Counted from the stretch's first letter, positions 8,677 through 19,150 are shown. The stretch is DNA of 44,789 nucleotides from Planococcus koreensis (GCF_004761975.1 NZ_RQII01000024.1:1-44789); one strand, 5' to 3'. Numbers and translations are program-made. Notes: generated by a model not told the origin, from the letters alone.

Positions 8677-8933
8677 TTCAGGTGGATTCCTTTCGTTAAT
8701 GCGTGTTCCTTCTATTGTAGAACTTTCAAGAGGGGACCGCAAAGATTTGATGTATGGAAAAAAGCGAGCAGCATACGAATAAGGGGAAATGTTGATTTCA
8801 CATTAAGGTTGGCGGAAGCAGTTGAATCCACATCGACTTTACAAAGTTTACACAAAGTCCTGGTATTATAAATGCAGAGAGAAGCAGTTGAATTGCAGTG
8901 ATTTTGGAAGTTGGGAAGAAAGGGGAAGGAAGA

Positions 8934-9587
8934 ATGAAAAAACAATTACTGGTTGTGTCTATTATCAGCGTCATTGTGTTTATTGTCTTGCAAGTGAATC
9001 GGCTGCTAAACGTCGATTTTGTAGGAGGCTATCAGAGCCAAATCACCACATACGTATACATTTTTATTTTCGCCGTACTGATAGGGGCGATTGTAGGTGC
9101 ATTCAAAAAAATCTTTGCGCCATTGATTATAATGGCGGCGGGTATTGGGGTAGTGGTACTGGTGACGAACCTGTTTACAGTGGAACTGAATTATTACGCT
9201 CACCAAGAGGAACGGGAAGAGATGATTGAAAAACTGGTATCGGGCGAAATAAAAAAAGAAGAACGCGGCAATCCAGGCTTCGCTTTTTACTACACGCCGC
9301 AGGAATATTTGAAAGCCAATAAGACTGATTACATAAATGCAAGGATATATTCGGACGAAAAACACGTTGTTTTTTTCCAAAGCGCTGAGAGCCGTTTCCT
9401 CGATTTTATCGGATTGACAGAAGGCTTCGTTTATTCAGCGACGGGGGAATTGCCGAGTGGGCGGGAGATGGGTTTTTTGGAATACAGAAAGATTAACGGA
9501 CAATGGTATTTTGTTTCAAGTGACGAAAAACGTTTCCGAAACTTATGCCCGCTTTTATGCTCGGAAGAAATCATTGAGGCGCCGTGA
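8934..9587 (+). CDS. Hypothetical membrane protein with a C-terminal soluble domain
   Basis: The product is 217 residues and is not recognised as a named family. It has three N-terminal hydrophobic segments (residues about 4-20, 38-54 and 59-80), then a soluble region of about 135 residues that probably lies outside the cell. That region contains paired C-terminal cysteines (NLCPLLCSEE near 203-212). The ATG at 8934 follows GGGAAGGAAG; the frame is open from 8898. A TGGTATTAT element (8861-8869) upstream could be an extended -10 box. It is transcribed toward groES but a separate promoter intervenes. Confidence 0.65.
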   Translation: MKKQLLVVSIISVIVFIVLQVNRLLNVDFVGGYQSQITTYVYIFIFAVLIGAIVGAFKKIFAPLIIMAAGIGVVVLVTNLFTVELNYYAHQEEREEMIEKLVSGEIKKEERGNPGFAFYYTPQEYLKANKTDYINARIYSDEKHVVFFQSAESRFLDFIGLTEGFVYSATGELPSGREMGFLEYRKINGQWYFVSSDEKRFRNLCPLLCSEEIIEAP

Positions 9588-9680
9588 TCTCTGCGCTCGA
9601 ACATTTTAACGCAATAAAGCAGACGGCAGAAGAACGAAGAGAGAAATGAGTGCAGGGCTTTTTAAAAAAAAGAGAATGTT

Positions 9681-9709
9681 TTGACTTGCAAAAGAGAGGC
9701 GGTTTTATT
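9681..9709 (+). promoter_or_regulatory. Likely sigma-A promoter of groES-groEL
   Basis: TTGACT (9681-9686) is followed after 17 bases by TTTATT (9704-9709), with CIRCE starting 16 bases downstream, the normal arrangement for HrcA-controlled groESL. Confidence 0.65.
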
Positions 9710-9724
9710 AAACTGAGAAGTGGG

Positions 9725-9751
9725 TTAGCACTCGAGTGTTGAGAGTGCTAA
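9725..9751 (+). promoter_or_regulatory. CIRCE operator (HrcA binding site)
   Basis: TTAGCACTC (9725-9733), nine bases and GAGTGCTAA (9743-9751) form a perfect CIRCE element, the HrcA repressor site that makes groESL heat-inducible in Firmicutes. Confidence 0.98.
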
Positions 9752-9788
9752 GGAAAATTATTTAGATAATCTGAGGAGGGTGTTTCAA

Positions 9789-10073
9789 TTGTTAAGACCA
9801 TTAGGAGATCGCGTAATTATTAAGCTTATCGAAGCTGAAGAAAAAACTTCAAGCGGGATTGTATTGCCGGGATCGGCACAGGAAAAACCGCAGGAAGGCA
9901 AAGTGATCGCTGTTGGCAACGGACTTATCCGCGACAATGGACAGCGCACTGAATTGGACGTCAAAGAAGGCGACCGGGTCATCTTCTCGAAATATGCAGG
10001 ATCTGAACTTAAATACGAAGGCAACGAATACTTGATCTTGCGCGAAAACGACATTTTAGCTGTATTAGGCTAA
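9789..10073 (+). CDS. groES: Co-chaperonin GroES
   Basis: GroES is the heptameric lid of the GroEL folding chamber. The 94-residue product begins [12 protein letters not shown] and has the mobile loop ([12 protein letters not shown], about residues 17-28). The start is a TTG at 9789, placed eight bases after GAGGAGGG and matching the known N-terminus of Bacillus GroES; a GTG at 9780 is at the edge of the ribosome site. Expression is controlled by the upstream CIRCE. Confidence 0.97.
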   Translation: MLRPLGDRVIIKLIEAEEKTSSGIVLPGSAQEKPQEGKVIAVGNGLIRDNGQRTELDVKEGDRVIFSKYAGSELKYEGNEYLILRENDILAVLG

Positions 10074-10127
10074 GCCATATATTCCCGCAATTTGCGGGCG
10101 ATACATTAGAACACGTTAACTAGATAG

Positions 10128-11774
<1,647 letters not shown>

Positions 11775-11790
11775 ATCATCAACCCTTCCT

Positions 11791-11826
11791 GAAAACTCTT
11801 TCTCACTTAGTGAGAAAGAGTTTTTC
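11791..11826 (+). terminator. Intrinsic terminator after groEL
   Basis: AAAACTCTTTCTCAC and GTGAGAAAGAGTTTT pair around a TTA loop and end in a T run. Confidence 0.93.
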
Positions 11827-11945
11827 TATTTTATCCAATAAAATATTAAATTGATTTCTTCTAAGTGTATTGTAATAAAATGGATCGTCTGTTATTGTAT
11901 TAATCATATCAGATTACTCGGCATTTAATTTCGAGTATACATAAA

Positions 11946-12072
11946 TTCTTATCTAGAGAAGTGGAGGGACTGGCCCTTTGAAGCTTCGGCAGCGGAACTA
12001 ATTGGAAACAATCCAATTTGTAACTGTGCCAAATCCTGCAAGTGCCTTAGACAGCACTTGAAAGATGAGAAG
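11946..12072 (+). ncRNA. SAM-I riboswitch (S-box) aptamer 1
   Basis: The hallmarks are TTCTTATCTAGAGAAG, GAGGGACTGGCCCT and TGCCAAATCCTGC in order, with a closing P1 helix between TTCTTATCT (11946-11954) and AGATGAGAA (about 12063-12071). SAM binding should favour the terminator at 12085. The P3 region is unusual: a long A/T-rich hairpin (AATTGGAAACAATCCAATT) replaces the short arm of typical S-boxes. It controls the MetQ-like gene and probably the gene after it. Confidence 0.92.
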
Positions 12073-12084
12073 AGCCGGACCGTG

Positions 12085-12120
12085 AGCCCCTCTTCTTAGT
12101 TATGGAGAGGGGCTTTTTTC
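12085..12120 (+). terminator. SAM riboswitch expression-platform terminator 1
   Basis: AGCCCCTCT (12085-12093) pairs with AGAGGGGCT (12106-12114) and is followed by TTTTT. It is the regulated terminator of the S-box. Confidence 0.93.
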
Positions 12121-12174
12121 TATTCAAGGGATGGCCAGAAGCAACGAAAAATGAAAAGTAGGGAGAGATAGCAG

Positions 12175-12999
12175 ATGAAAAAGCATTTAATTGGTGTGTT
12201 AGGGGTTGCAGCATCCCTGTTGCTAGCAGGTTGCGGAAATGATCAAGCATCTGGAGAAGATGCGAAAGAAGTGCGGGTTGGATTCGGAGTGGGCACGTAC
12301 GAGCAGCAATTCAAAGAAGGCATTTTGCCCATCTTAGAGGAGAAAGGATACACCGTTGATACGACAACCTTCTCCCAGAATATGCAGTTGAATCCGGCAA
12401 TGCAAGAAGGTTCAATTGATGCAAGTATTTTTCAGAGTACCGCTTATATGGAAGGAATGAATGATGAATTAAACATGAATATGACAGGTATTGCTTTCGT
12501 GCCGAGTGCCCCTCAAGGATTATATTCAGAACAACATCAATCCTTGGATGAAGTGGAAGACGGAACGACTGTAGGGGTGCCGAATGATCCGGTAAACCAG
12601 GAAAGAGCGGTGCGTATTCTTGAAGAGTTGGGATGGGCGACTGTCTCATCTGATGCAGGTGTGACTGATTTTAACCTGAAGGGTGTTGAAACAGCCGATT
12701 ACGATATTGATATCAAAGTATTAGACCCTGCTCAAATTCTAGTATCGCTGCAGGACATTGACTTTGGGGTCGTCAATGGCAATTATATTGCCAATGCTCC
12801 GGACCGGAAAATTACAGATGCCCTCAAGATTGAAGATACACCTGAACAGCATCGGATCGTTGTAACGATTGATGAAGAAAATGAAGATGCAGAATGGGCG
12901 AAAGATTTGAAAGCAGCATATGAATCAGAGGAATTTAAGGAATACATCGAGTCGAATGAACAGTATGACGGGTTCATCTTGACAGAGGAATGGAATTAA
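12175..12999 (+). CDS. MetQ/NlpA-family substrate-binding lipoprotein
   Basis: This 274-residue lipoprotein has a signal peptide and lipobox (LLLAGC, lipidated Cys20) followed by an NlpA (MetQ) fold, the surface receptor that delivers methionine or related sulfur compounds to an ABC importer. The GTYEQQFKEG opening and the PNDPVNQERAVRIL segment are family marks. It sits directly under a SAM riboswitch, so it should be made when SAM is low. No metN ATPase or metI permease is adjacent, so it must share a transporter encoded elsewhere or bind a different ligand. GGGAGAG precedes the ATG. Codon choice is more A/T-rich than in groEL. Confidence 0.9.
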   Translation: MKKHLIGVLGVAASLLLAGCGNDQASGEDAKEVRVGFGVGTYEQQFKEGILPILEEKGYTVDTTTFSQNMQLNPAMQEGSIDASIFQSTAYMEGMNDELNMNMTGIAFVPSAPQGLYSEQHQSLDEVEDGTTVGVPNDPVNQERAVRILEELGWATVSSDAGVTDFNLKGVETADYDIDIKVLDPAQILVSLQDIDFGVVNGNYIANAPDRKITDALKIEDTPEQHRIVVTIDEENEDAEWAKDLKAAYESEEFKEYIESNEQYDGFILTEEWN

Positions 13000-13040
13000 T
13001 AACTAAGAACGCGGGTTAGAAAAAGAAAGGTGAAGTGTAT

Positions 13041-14228
13041 ATGGATATCACAGCAGCTAATACTTTTGAAGAGCGTTTGCAGATACTAACACGTACGGTT
13101 TCCTCCTTCTCAGAGAGAGCGGCCGAAAATGATCTTGAAGGAAGGTTTCCATTTGAGAATTTTAAAGAACTGAAAGCAATCCATTATCCTTCATTGACGA
13201 TTCCGTTGGAGTATGGGGGAGCGGGCATCTCGTTATATGAGATGCTGCGCTGCCAAGAAGTGATCAGCAAGGCAGATGGGTCCACAGGATTATCCATCGG
13301 CTGGCATATGGGAATCATTAAAGATCTGGGAGAAAAGAATAGATGGAAAGAGTCTACGCTAAAAACTTTATATGATGATGTCAGAGAAAATGGGACGTTG
13401 ATCAATAACTGTGCGACTGAAAAACAAACAGGAAGTCCGACAAGGGGAGGAAAACCTTCCACAACGGCTAAAAAGGATGGGTTGCATTGGGTTATTAATG
13501 GCAGGAAGACGTTTACAACAATGGCTCCCGTATTGGATTATTACAACGTAACAGCGACGATTGAAGAGACAGGTGAAATTGGATTTTTTCTCATTCCACG
13601 GTCAAAAGCGGGAGTAGAAATCGAAGAAACCTGGGATAGTATGGCGATGAAAGGTACAGGGAGCCATGATTTGATATTGAATAACGTCAAGCTTGAGGAA
13701 GACTCATTAGTCGAAATTCTCGAACCCGGAAAAAAACAGGCATCTGGATGGCTGCTTCATATTCCGGCATGCTACCTCGGCATTGCACAGGCAGCACAGG
13801 ATTATGCCATCAGTTTTGCAAAAGAATACTCGCCGAATAGTCTTAACGGTCCAATTATCGAGCTGCCGAATGTGAAACAAAAGATTGGCCAAATCGAATT
13901 GGAATTAGTCAGAGCGAGACATTTTTTATATTCTGTGGCGAAGCAGTGGGATGAGTCGAATGAAGAGGAACGATCAAAGATGAATCCGGAATTGGCAGCC
14001 GTGAAGGTAGCTGTCACCAATTCAGCAATCACCGTCGTTGATTTGGCAATGAGGGTAGCCGGTGCTCACAGTCTATCGGAAAAGAGCCCATTGCAAAGAT
14101 ATTACCGGGATGTGAGAGCAGGACTTCACAACCCGCCTATGGATGATATGGTTATTCCGTTGCTTGCTGATTCTGCGATTGGAAACCAGGCTGTGAAAAA
14201 AACTTTGAGTGAACAAGTGATTAACTAG
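13041..14228 (+). CDS. Acyl-CoA dehydrogenase-family flavoprotein (YdbM-like)
   Basis: The 395-residue protein has the three-part acyl-CoA dehydrogenase fold: N-terminal helical domain, a middle beta domain (INNCATEKQTG, then SMAMKGTGSHDL at about 195-206) and a C-terminal helical domain. Family members include true dehydrogenases and flavin-dependent monooxygenases such as SfnB/DszC-type enzymes that release sulfur. It lies 41 bases after the MetQ-like gene with no terminator between, so it should also be under the SAM riboswitch; the B. subtilis relative ydbM belongs, from memory, to the CymR sulfur regulon. A role in oxidising an imported organosulfur compound is therefore inferred. The ATG at 13041 is chosen over a GTG at 13035 because of spacing to AAAGGTG. 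AGA arginine codons are common, unlike in the neighbours. Confidence 0.82.
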   Translation: MDITAANTFEERLQILTRTVSSFSERAAENDLEGRFPFENFKELKAIHYPSLTIPLEYGGAGISLYEMLRCQEVISKADGSTGLSIGWHMGIIKDLGEKNRWKESTLKTLYDDVRENGTLINNCATEKQTGSPTRGGKPSTTAKKDGLHWVINGRKTFTTMAPVLDYYNVTATIEETGEIGFFLIPRSKAGVEIEETWDSMAMKGTGSHDLILNNVKLEEDSLVEILEPGKKQASGWLLHIPACYLGIAQAAQDYAISFAKEYSPNSLNGPIIELPNVKQKIGQIELELVRARHFLYSVAKQWDESNEEERSKMNPELAAVKVAVTNSAITVVDLAMRVAGAHSLSEKSPLQRYYRDVRAGLHNPPMDDMVIPLLADSAIGNQAVKKTLSEQVIN

Positions 14229-14611
14229 CAACTAAAAGCTATCCGATTCACTCCACCCTCCAGAAAAACTCGTTCAATTTGATTTTAAAGTAATTCAAGA
14301 CCTGACCCATTCTTATAGAAAAAATAAAACATCAAAAGAGCGCTGATCCTTTATTGGATTTGTGCTCTTTTTGAGTACGGGCATTCTTCTCGTGCCTTAG
14401 GGAACTAGGAACTACGAATGGTTCAACCAATTGATTTGGCGGCTGCAACCGTCAAGGAAATAGGCTAGATAAGTTCAAATTATGTCTGCGCTTACAAAAG
14501 TTTGTGCTTATATGACACCTGTCACTAGCCTCCCATAGATGCGTCAGGTAAGTTATCCGTAGCAGAGATTTGCTTCCGTTATGGAATTGCATTTAAAGGA
14601 GAATTTTTTTA
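14229..14611. other. A/T-rich intergenic stretch without a recognised gene
   Basis: These 383 bases hold one hairpin terminator (14334-14372) and the DegV ribosome site AAAGGAG. Nothing else is recognised. Short open stretches near 14400-14470 have no ribosome site and match nothing I know; they may be decayed coding sequence. Confidence 0.5.
14334..14372 (+). terminator. Intrinsic terminator after the sulfur unit
   Basis: AAAAGAGC and GCTCTTTT arms enclose an inner ATCC/GGAT hairpin and end in Ts, about 105 bases after the YdbM-like gene. Confidence 0.75.
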
Positions 14612-15457
14612 ATGAAGAAAATTGCTTGGATCACGGATACAGCTGCGCAATTGGACGAAGCTTTCATCCAAAAACATCATGTACATGTCCTTCCCCTTAG
14701 CGTTGTTTTTGACGAAGGGTCATATCGGGAGTCCATCGACCTTACGCAAAAAGAGTTTTACGATAAATTGCGCTTAGCGAAAGTTTCACCTAAAACCTCA
14801 CAGCCCGCAATTGGCGAAATGCTTTCTTTGTACGAAAAATTACAGTCCGAAGGATACGATTTGGCGATTGCTTTACACTTATCAAGTGGGCTTTCCGGTA
14901 CGTTCGAAAGCGCGCAGTCGGCTGCGGAAATGTCCGACTTCAAAGTGTATCCGATTGATTCGAAAATCGGTTCTTTCCCGATGGTGAAAATGATTGAAAC
15001 CGGCGATAAACTGTTGGCAGAAGGCAAGGGCGTAGAAGAAGTGGTTGCCACAATAAAGGAAATGACAGCTAAATCGCATTTATCGTTTATACCTTCGAGC
15101 TTGAACCAATTGCATAAAAGCGGACGGGTTTCCGGTACGCAAGCATTTTTAAGCAATATCCTGAACATTAAACTGGTCATTACGTTTGTCGATGGAAAAA
15201 CGGTCATGAAAGAAAAAGTCCGTTCCAACAAACGGGCAAAAAACACGGTCATGGATGCACTTCGTGCGGATATGGCGAAAGGCACTGTCCCTGAAGTAGC
15301 GGCGATTCATTGCAATAATGCAGCTGACGCAGAAATATGGAAAAACGAGCTTTTGCAGGAGTTTCCAGGCCTGAAAGTCCAAGTGGTGCAGCTTAGTGTG
15401 TGCGTAGGCGTCCATGCGGGTGAAGGAACGACAGGCTTAAGCTGGGTCGCTTATTGA
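14612..15457 (+). CDS. DegV family fatty-acid-binding protein (FakB-like)
   Basis: DegV proteins bind a fatty acid and present it to the kinase FakA for phosphorylation, feeding host or recycled fatty acids into phospholipids. The 281-residue product has family length and opens IAWITDTAAQL. It carries the SSGLSGTFESA segment (about residues 91-101) and the SGRVSG stretch near 171. AAAGGAG precedes the start. It stands alone between two terminators, and fakA is not in the window. Lipid specificity cannot be read from sequence. Confidence 0.9.
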   Translation: MKKIAWITDTAAQLDEAFIQKHHVHVLPLSVVFDEGSYRESIDLTQKEFYDKLRLAKVSPKTSQPAIGEMLSLYEKLQSEGYDLAIALHLSSGLSGTFESAQSAAEMSDFKVYPIDSKIGSFPMVKMIETGDKLLAEGKGVEEVVATIKEMTAKSHLSFIPSSLNQLHKSGRVSGTQAFLSNILNIKLVITFVDGKTVMKEKVRSNKRAKNTVMDALRADMAKGTVPEVAAIHCNNAADAEIWKNELLQEFPGLKVQVVQLSVCVGVHAGEGTTGLSWVAY

Positions 15458-15479
15458 TTTTTCAGTAGAAATGGTTATG

Positions 15480-15514
15480 AAAGAGGCGAATCCATAATGG
15501 GTTCGCCTCTTTTT
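15480..15514 (+). terminator. Intrinsic terminator after degV-family gene
   Basis: AAAGAGGCGAA and TTCGCCTCTTT pair around an 11-base loop followed by Ts. Confidence 0.92.
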
Positions 15515-15640
15515 AATGGGCTTCTTGAGAAGCGAAAATCTTATTGAACAGCCCGTAGCTGTATATGTTAAAATTTAAGAAATAAAGTAAAATTTTAGTT
15601 TAATCAATAGAGAAGCAAAACATGACAATAATCGGGGTGC

Positions 15641-16585
15641 ATGAGGGTGGCAACATTGCAAGAAGTGGAACGGTATAGGAATTTCGATGAATTGGCACAG
15701 GATGTGCTGGATCTGGCCAAAGAAATCTTGCCTGAGCAATTGATTTATTTAACCTCTTTCAACGATACGCAGCAAATTATTTTGAAGCTCTCAAACGATG
15801 ATTCGGGCATTCTGGTAAGGGAAGGAATGGTCATCAACCTGGACGAGACGCTGTGCAACCGGATTGATTTTGATAAACAGCAGCCGTTGATTTATGAGAA
15901 TGTGCAAAAAGAAATTGCTGCGGGGGAAATGAAGACCGCACTCGAAGGGGCCAATATCAATTCCTATTTAGGGCTTCCGATTTCCCATATCAACGGCGAC
16001 CGGTTCGGGACCTTATGTGTCGTACATGAAGAAGCAAGCCGATACGACCAGAAAAGCATCGATTTGCTACAGCGGATCGTCCGGATGTTTACCTATTATT
16101 TGGAGCTCGAGCGCTGCGCCTATCGGGATTCGTTGACGGATCTCTACAACCGGCATTACCTTTCCAGGTTTTTTGAAACGCCTTCGAAAACAGGCGGGAC
16201 GATTTTCTTCCTGGATTTGGACGGTTTTAAACAGGTCAACGATGTGCACGGCCATGATACCGGGGACCTGGTGCTGAAGGAAGTCGCTGCCAGACTGCAA
16301 AACTACGCGAAAGACCATCATGATGCATTCGTGGTGAGGTTGGGCGGAGATGAATTCATCATCCATTTCGCTTGCTCCGCCGATCAAAAAGCAATCAGTC
16401 TGCAAGCGGAACAGGTGCTGGCCGGCTTAAGCTCTTGGGGCAGCGAATACCATCTCTCTACCAGCATAGGCATCGTGGTATATCCAGCAGGCCATGCGGC
16501 GGATTTGAACGCGCTCCTGAAAAATGCGGACGCTGCGTTATATCGCGCAAAAACAGCGGGGAAGAACACGTACCGGTTTCATTGA
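15641..16585 (+). CDS. GAF-GGDEF diguanylate cyclase
   Basis: The 314-residue soluble protein has an N-terminal GAF-type sensor region (about 10-155, with NSYLGLPISHINGDRFGTLC) and a C-terminal GGDEF domain (about 160-314). The active-site motif GGDEF is intact at 235-239 and FFLDLDGFKQVNDVHGHDTGD is the conserved substrate loop, so it should make cyclic di-GMP. The RxxD inhibitory site normally five residues before GGDEF is missing (HHDA there), which suggests weak product inhibition. The start is uncertain: ATG 15641 is very close to the only purine-rich site (CGGGG, 15633-15637), and GTG 15647 has better spacing. No clear terminator follows. Confidence 0.88.
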   Translation: MRVATLQEVERYRNFDELAQDVLDLAKEILPEQLIYLTSFNDTQQIILKLSNDDSGILVREGMVINLDETLCNRIDFDKQQPLIYENVQKEIAAGEMKTALEGANINSYLGLPISHINGDRFGTLCVVHEEASRYDQKSIDLLQRIVRMFTYYLELERCAYRDSLTDLYNRHYLSRFFETPSKTGGTIFFLDLDGFKQVNDVHGHDTGDLVLKEVAARLQNYAKDHHDAFVVRLGGDEFIIHFACSADQKAISLQAEQVLAGLSSWGSEYHLSTSIGIVVYPAGHAADLNALLKNADAALYRAKTAGKNTYRFH

Positions 16586-16655
16586 ACGATGTGGCTGCGT
16601 AAATAAGTTTTTTATTGCACAGAAAAAGAAGTGGAAAAATGGGGGCGCGTAAAAG

Positions 16656-17756
16656 ATGGGCGAAACAAGCCAATTGCAGAAGGTCTACAATCAATCCACT
16701 TATAAGTTGGCGAACCACGGTCCACGCAATGTCCATGTTTTAAAAGAAGCCTTCCAAAATGTCGCTGGTGATTTGGAAAGCGATATCTATGGAAAAGGCC
16801 GGATTATTGAGGATTTCCAAGAGAAGATGGCTGCCTTATTAGGGAAAGAAGACGCCGTCTTTTTCCCCAGCGGCACAATGGCCCAGCAAATCGCTTTGCG
16901 TATCTGGTGTGATGAAAAAGGCATAAAAAAAGTGGCTTATCACCCGCTGAGCCATTTGGAAATTCATGAAGAAGATGGCTTGAAAGAGCTGCATGGCATT
17001 GAAACGGTCTTGCTTGCGGACCGCGATCGAGTAATCGATCTGGATGATGTGATGAAAATGGGGGACGGGATTGCGGCCGTCTTGCTGGAATTGCCTCAAC
17101 GGGAAATCGGCGGGCAATTGCCGAGTTTCGAAACGCTCGAACAGATTTCGCAGTATTGCCGCGAACAGCACATCAGGCTGCATCTCGATGGAGCGCGGCT
17201 GCTTGAAGTTCTGCCGTATTACCGGAAGTCTGCCGCTGAAGTCAGTGCTTTATTTGATAGTGTTTACCTGTCTTTATACAAAGGGATTGGTGGAATTGCC
17301 GGCGCCATATTAGCTGGCGATCGGGATTTTATCCAGCAATCGAAAGTATGGAAAAGGCGGCATGGCGGCGATCTGATCAGTTTGTATCCGTATATCGTCT
17401 CAGCAGATTATTATTTTGATATGCGCGCGCATAAAATGGGGCAGTATTTCGAAGCGGCTAAGGAAGTTGCGGCATTGTTCAATTCTTGCTACGGCATCAC
17501 CTCGCTTCCGCTTTTTCCAGTTTCAAATATGTTCCATGTCCATTTTTCATATCCCAAAGATCAGATGGAACAGGTTTTAGCCAATCTGGGGCAAGAGGTG
17601 GAAGTGGGAATCACCGGACGGTTAACAATGGTTGATGAACATTCTTGTTATTTTGAAATGAGCATGGGGGATCAATATTCTGAGATCCCTAAAGAACTTG
17701 TCGAAAGCTTATTTGAAAGACTGGACCAAAGCATGAAACGGCATTTTGATCAGTAG
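16656..17756 (+). CDS. PLP-dependent beta-eliminating lyase, threonine aldolase family
   Basis: This 366-residue fold-type I PLP enzyme resembles low-specificity threonine aldolases. SGTMAQQ (72-78) is the phosphate-binding segment, LDGAR (177-181) holds the Asp that contacts the pyridine nitrogen, and K209 in SLYKGIGG is the likely Schiff-base lysine. Expected chemistry is retro-aldol cleavage of threonine or allo-threonine to glycine and acetaldehyde, but related proteins act on other beta-hydroxy amino acids, so the substrate is open. The start ATG has only a weak GGGGGCG site upstream. A terminator follows the stop. Confidence 0.85.
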   Translation: MGETSQLQKVYNQSTYKLANHGPRNVHVLKEAFQNVAGDLESDIYGKGRIIEDFQEKMAALLGKEDAVFFPSGTMAQQIALRIWCDEKGIKKVAYHPLSHLEIHEEDGLKELHGIETVLLADRDRVIDLDDVMKMGDGIAAVLLELPQREIGGQLPSFETLEQISQYCREQHIRLHLDGARLLEVLPYYRKSAAEVSALFDSVYLSLYKGIGGIAGAILAGDRDFIQQSKVWKRRHGGDLISLYPYIVSADYYFDMRAHKMGQYFEAAKEVAALFNSCYGITSLPLFPVSNMFHVHFSYPKDQMEQVLANLGQEVEVGITGRLTMVDEHSCYFEMSMGDQYSEIPKELVESLFERLDQSMKRHFDQ

Positions 17757-17767
17757 AAATGGATGCC

Positions 17768-17798
17768 AACCCCTCAACGAACGGTTGAGGGGTTTTTG
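17768..17798 (+). terminator. Intrinsic terminator after the lyase gene
   Basis: AACCCCTCAAC and GTTGAGGGGTT pair around a five-base loop, then Ts. Confidence 0.93.
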
Positions 17799-17817
17799 TC
17801 TTTTCAAAACACACTGC

Positions 17818-17846
17818 TTTCCACAAATGCGCGACTCGTGTAAACT
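17818..17846 (+). promoter_or_regulatory. Possible promoter of the Dus gene
   Basis: TTTCCA (17818-17823), 17 bases and TAAACT (17841-17846) with a TG before the -10 box. Confidence 0.4.
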
Positions 17847-17958
17847 ATATAAGGTTAAGAAAAGATGGAATGGCCTTGCCGATTTAATTTTTGTACAACA
17901 TAGATCTTGGATGTGGGACTGTGCTCTCCTCCTGTAACGAAAGGATTGGAATTTAGCT

Positions 17959-18957
17959 ATGAAAGAGAACTTTTGGCGTGACTTGCCGCGTCCGTTTTTT
18001 GTATTGGCGCCAATGGAAGATGTCACGAATGTTGTGTTTCGCCATGTTGTGGCTGAAGCAGCACGGCCGGATGTATTTTTTACAGAGTTTACGAACACAG
18101 AAAGCTATTGCCACCCGGAAGGTATTTTCAGTGTGCGCGGACGCCTGACGTTTACGCCGGATGAACAGCCGATGGTGGCTCACATATGGGGCAATAAACC
18201 CGAGCATTTCCGTGACATGAGCATCGGAATGGCGGAACAAGGCTTTAAAGGAATCGATATCAATATGGGCTGCCCCGTGCCGAACGTGGCCGCAAAAGGA
18301 AAAGGCAGCGGCTTGATCAACTATCCCGACAATGCAGCGGAAATTGTCCAGGCGGCTAAAGCGGGCGGCTTGCCTGTCAGTGTCAAGACGCGCCTTGGCT
18401 ATACCGACGTGGACGAGTGGAAAGGCTGGCTGACGCATATCCTGGAGCAGGACATCGCCAATTTGTCGATCCACTTGCGCACCAAAAAAGAAATGAGTGC
18501 GGTGCCGGCGCATTGGGAGCTGATTCCCGAGATTAAAGCATTGCGCGATGAGATTGCTCCTGATACGTTGCTGACGATCAACGGCGATATTCCCGACCGC
18601 AAAACGGGGCAAGAGCTTGCCGAGAAATACGGCATTGATGGCGTTATGATCGGACGGGGGATTTTCCACAATCCGTTTGCTTTTGAGACCGAACCGAAAG
18701 AACACAGCACCGAGGAATTATTCGGTCTTCTGCGCCTGCACCTGGATCTGCACGATAAGTATTCCACGGAAACTGAGCCGATTTCGTTCAAGCCGCTGCG
18801 CCGTTTCTTTAAAATCTACGTGCGCGGCGTCCGTGGAGCGGGTGAGCTGAGAAACCAATTGATGTACACTGAGACGACCGATCAAGTGCGTACGTTGCTT
18901 AATGACTTTGAAAAAGAGCAGAGCCTAGCTGAGGTGGCAGGGAACAGCGGAAGCTGA
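17959..18957 (+). CDS. dus: tRNA-dihydrouridine synthase
   Basis: Dus enzymes use FMN and NADPH to reduce uridines in the tRNA D arm. The 332-residue protein is a TIM barrel; it opens [10 protein letters not shown], carries NMGCP (102-106) with the conserved cysteine, SVKTRLGY near residue 140, and the phosphate site [13 protein letters not shown] near 230. Which uridine it modifies cannot be told; several Dus paralogs exist in Bacillales. The start follows GAAAGGA at moderate spacing. It is monocistronic with its own terminator. Confidence 0.92.
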   Translation: MKENFWRDLPRPFFVLAPMEDVTNVVFRHVVAEAARPDVFFTEFTNTESYCHPEGIFSVRGRLTFTPDEQPMVAHIWGNKPEHFRDMSIGMAEQGFKGIDINMGCPVPNVAAKGKGSGLINYPDNAAEIVQAAKAGGLPVSVKTRLGYTDVDEWKGWLTHILEQDIANLSIHLRTKKEMSAVPAHWELIPEIKALRDEIAPDTLLTINGDIPDRKTGQELAEKYGIDGVMIGRGIFHNPFAFETEPKEHSTEELFGLLRLHLDLHDKYSTETEPISFKPLRRFFKIYVRGVRGAGELRNQLMYTETTDQVRTLLNDFEKEQSLAEVAGNSGS

Positions 18958-18980
18958 TTCACCACTGGCTCGCAGAAGAA

Positions 18981-19014
18981 GCGCCAATTCCTTTCACGGA
19001 GTTGGCGTTTTTTG
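18981..19014 (+). terminator. Intrinsic terminator after dus
   Basis: CGCCAA...TCC pairs with GGA...TTGGCG and is followed by six Ts. Confidence 0.88.
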
Positions 19015-19061
19015 ATTGAAAACAGCGTACGATATTTTTCGAATTAAAAGCTCATCCGTGC

Positions 19062-19067
19062 TATAAT
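19062..19067 (+). promoter_or_regulatory. Extended -10 element of the zinc-ribbon gene
   Basis: A perfect TATAAT preceded by TGC (extended -10) lies 84 bases before the small gene. No good -35 box is seen. Confidence 0.5.
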
Positions 19068-19150
19068 GAGGAACTTAGGACGATTGCGGCTTTTGCTTAA
19101 AAAGAATGGACGGCCCCACGCCTACCAATAAACCACAGAGGTGTAAAAGA

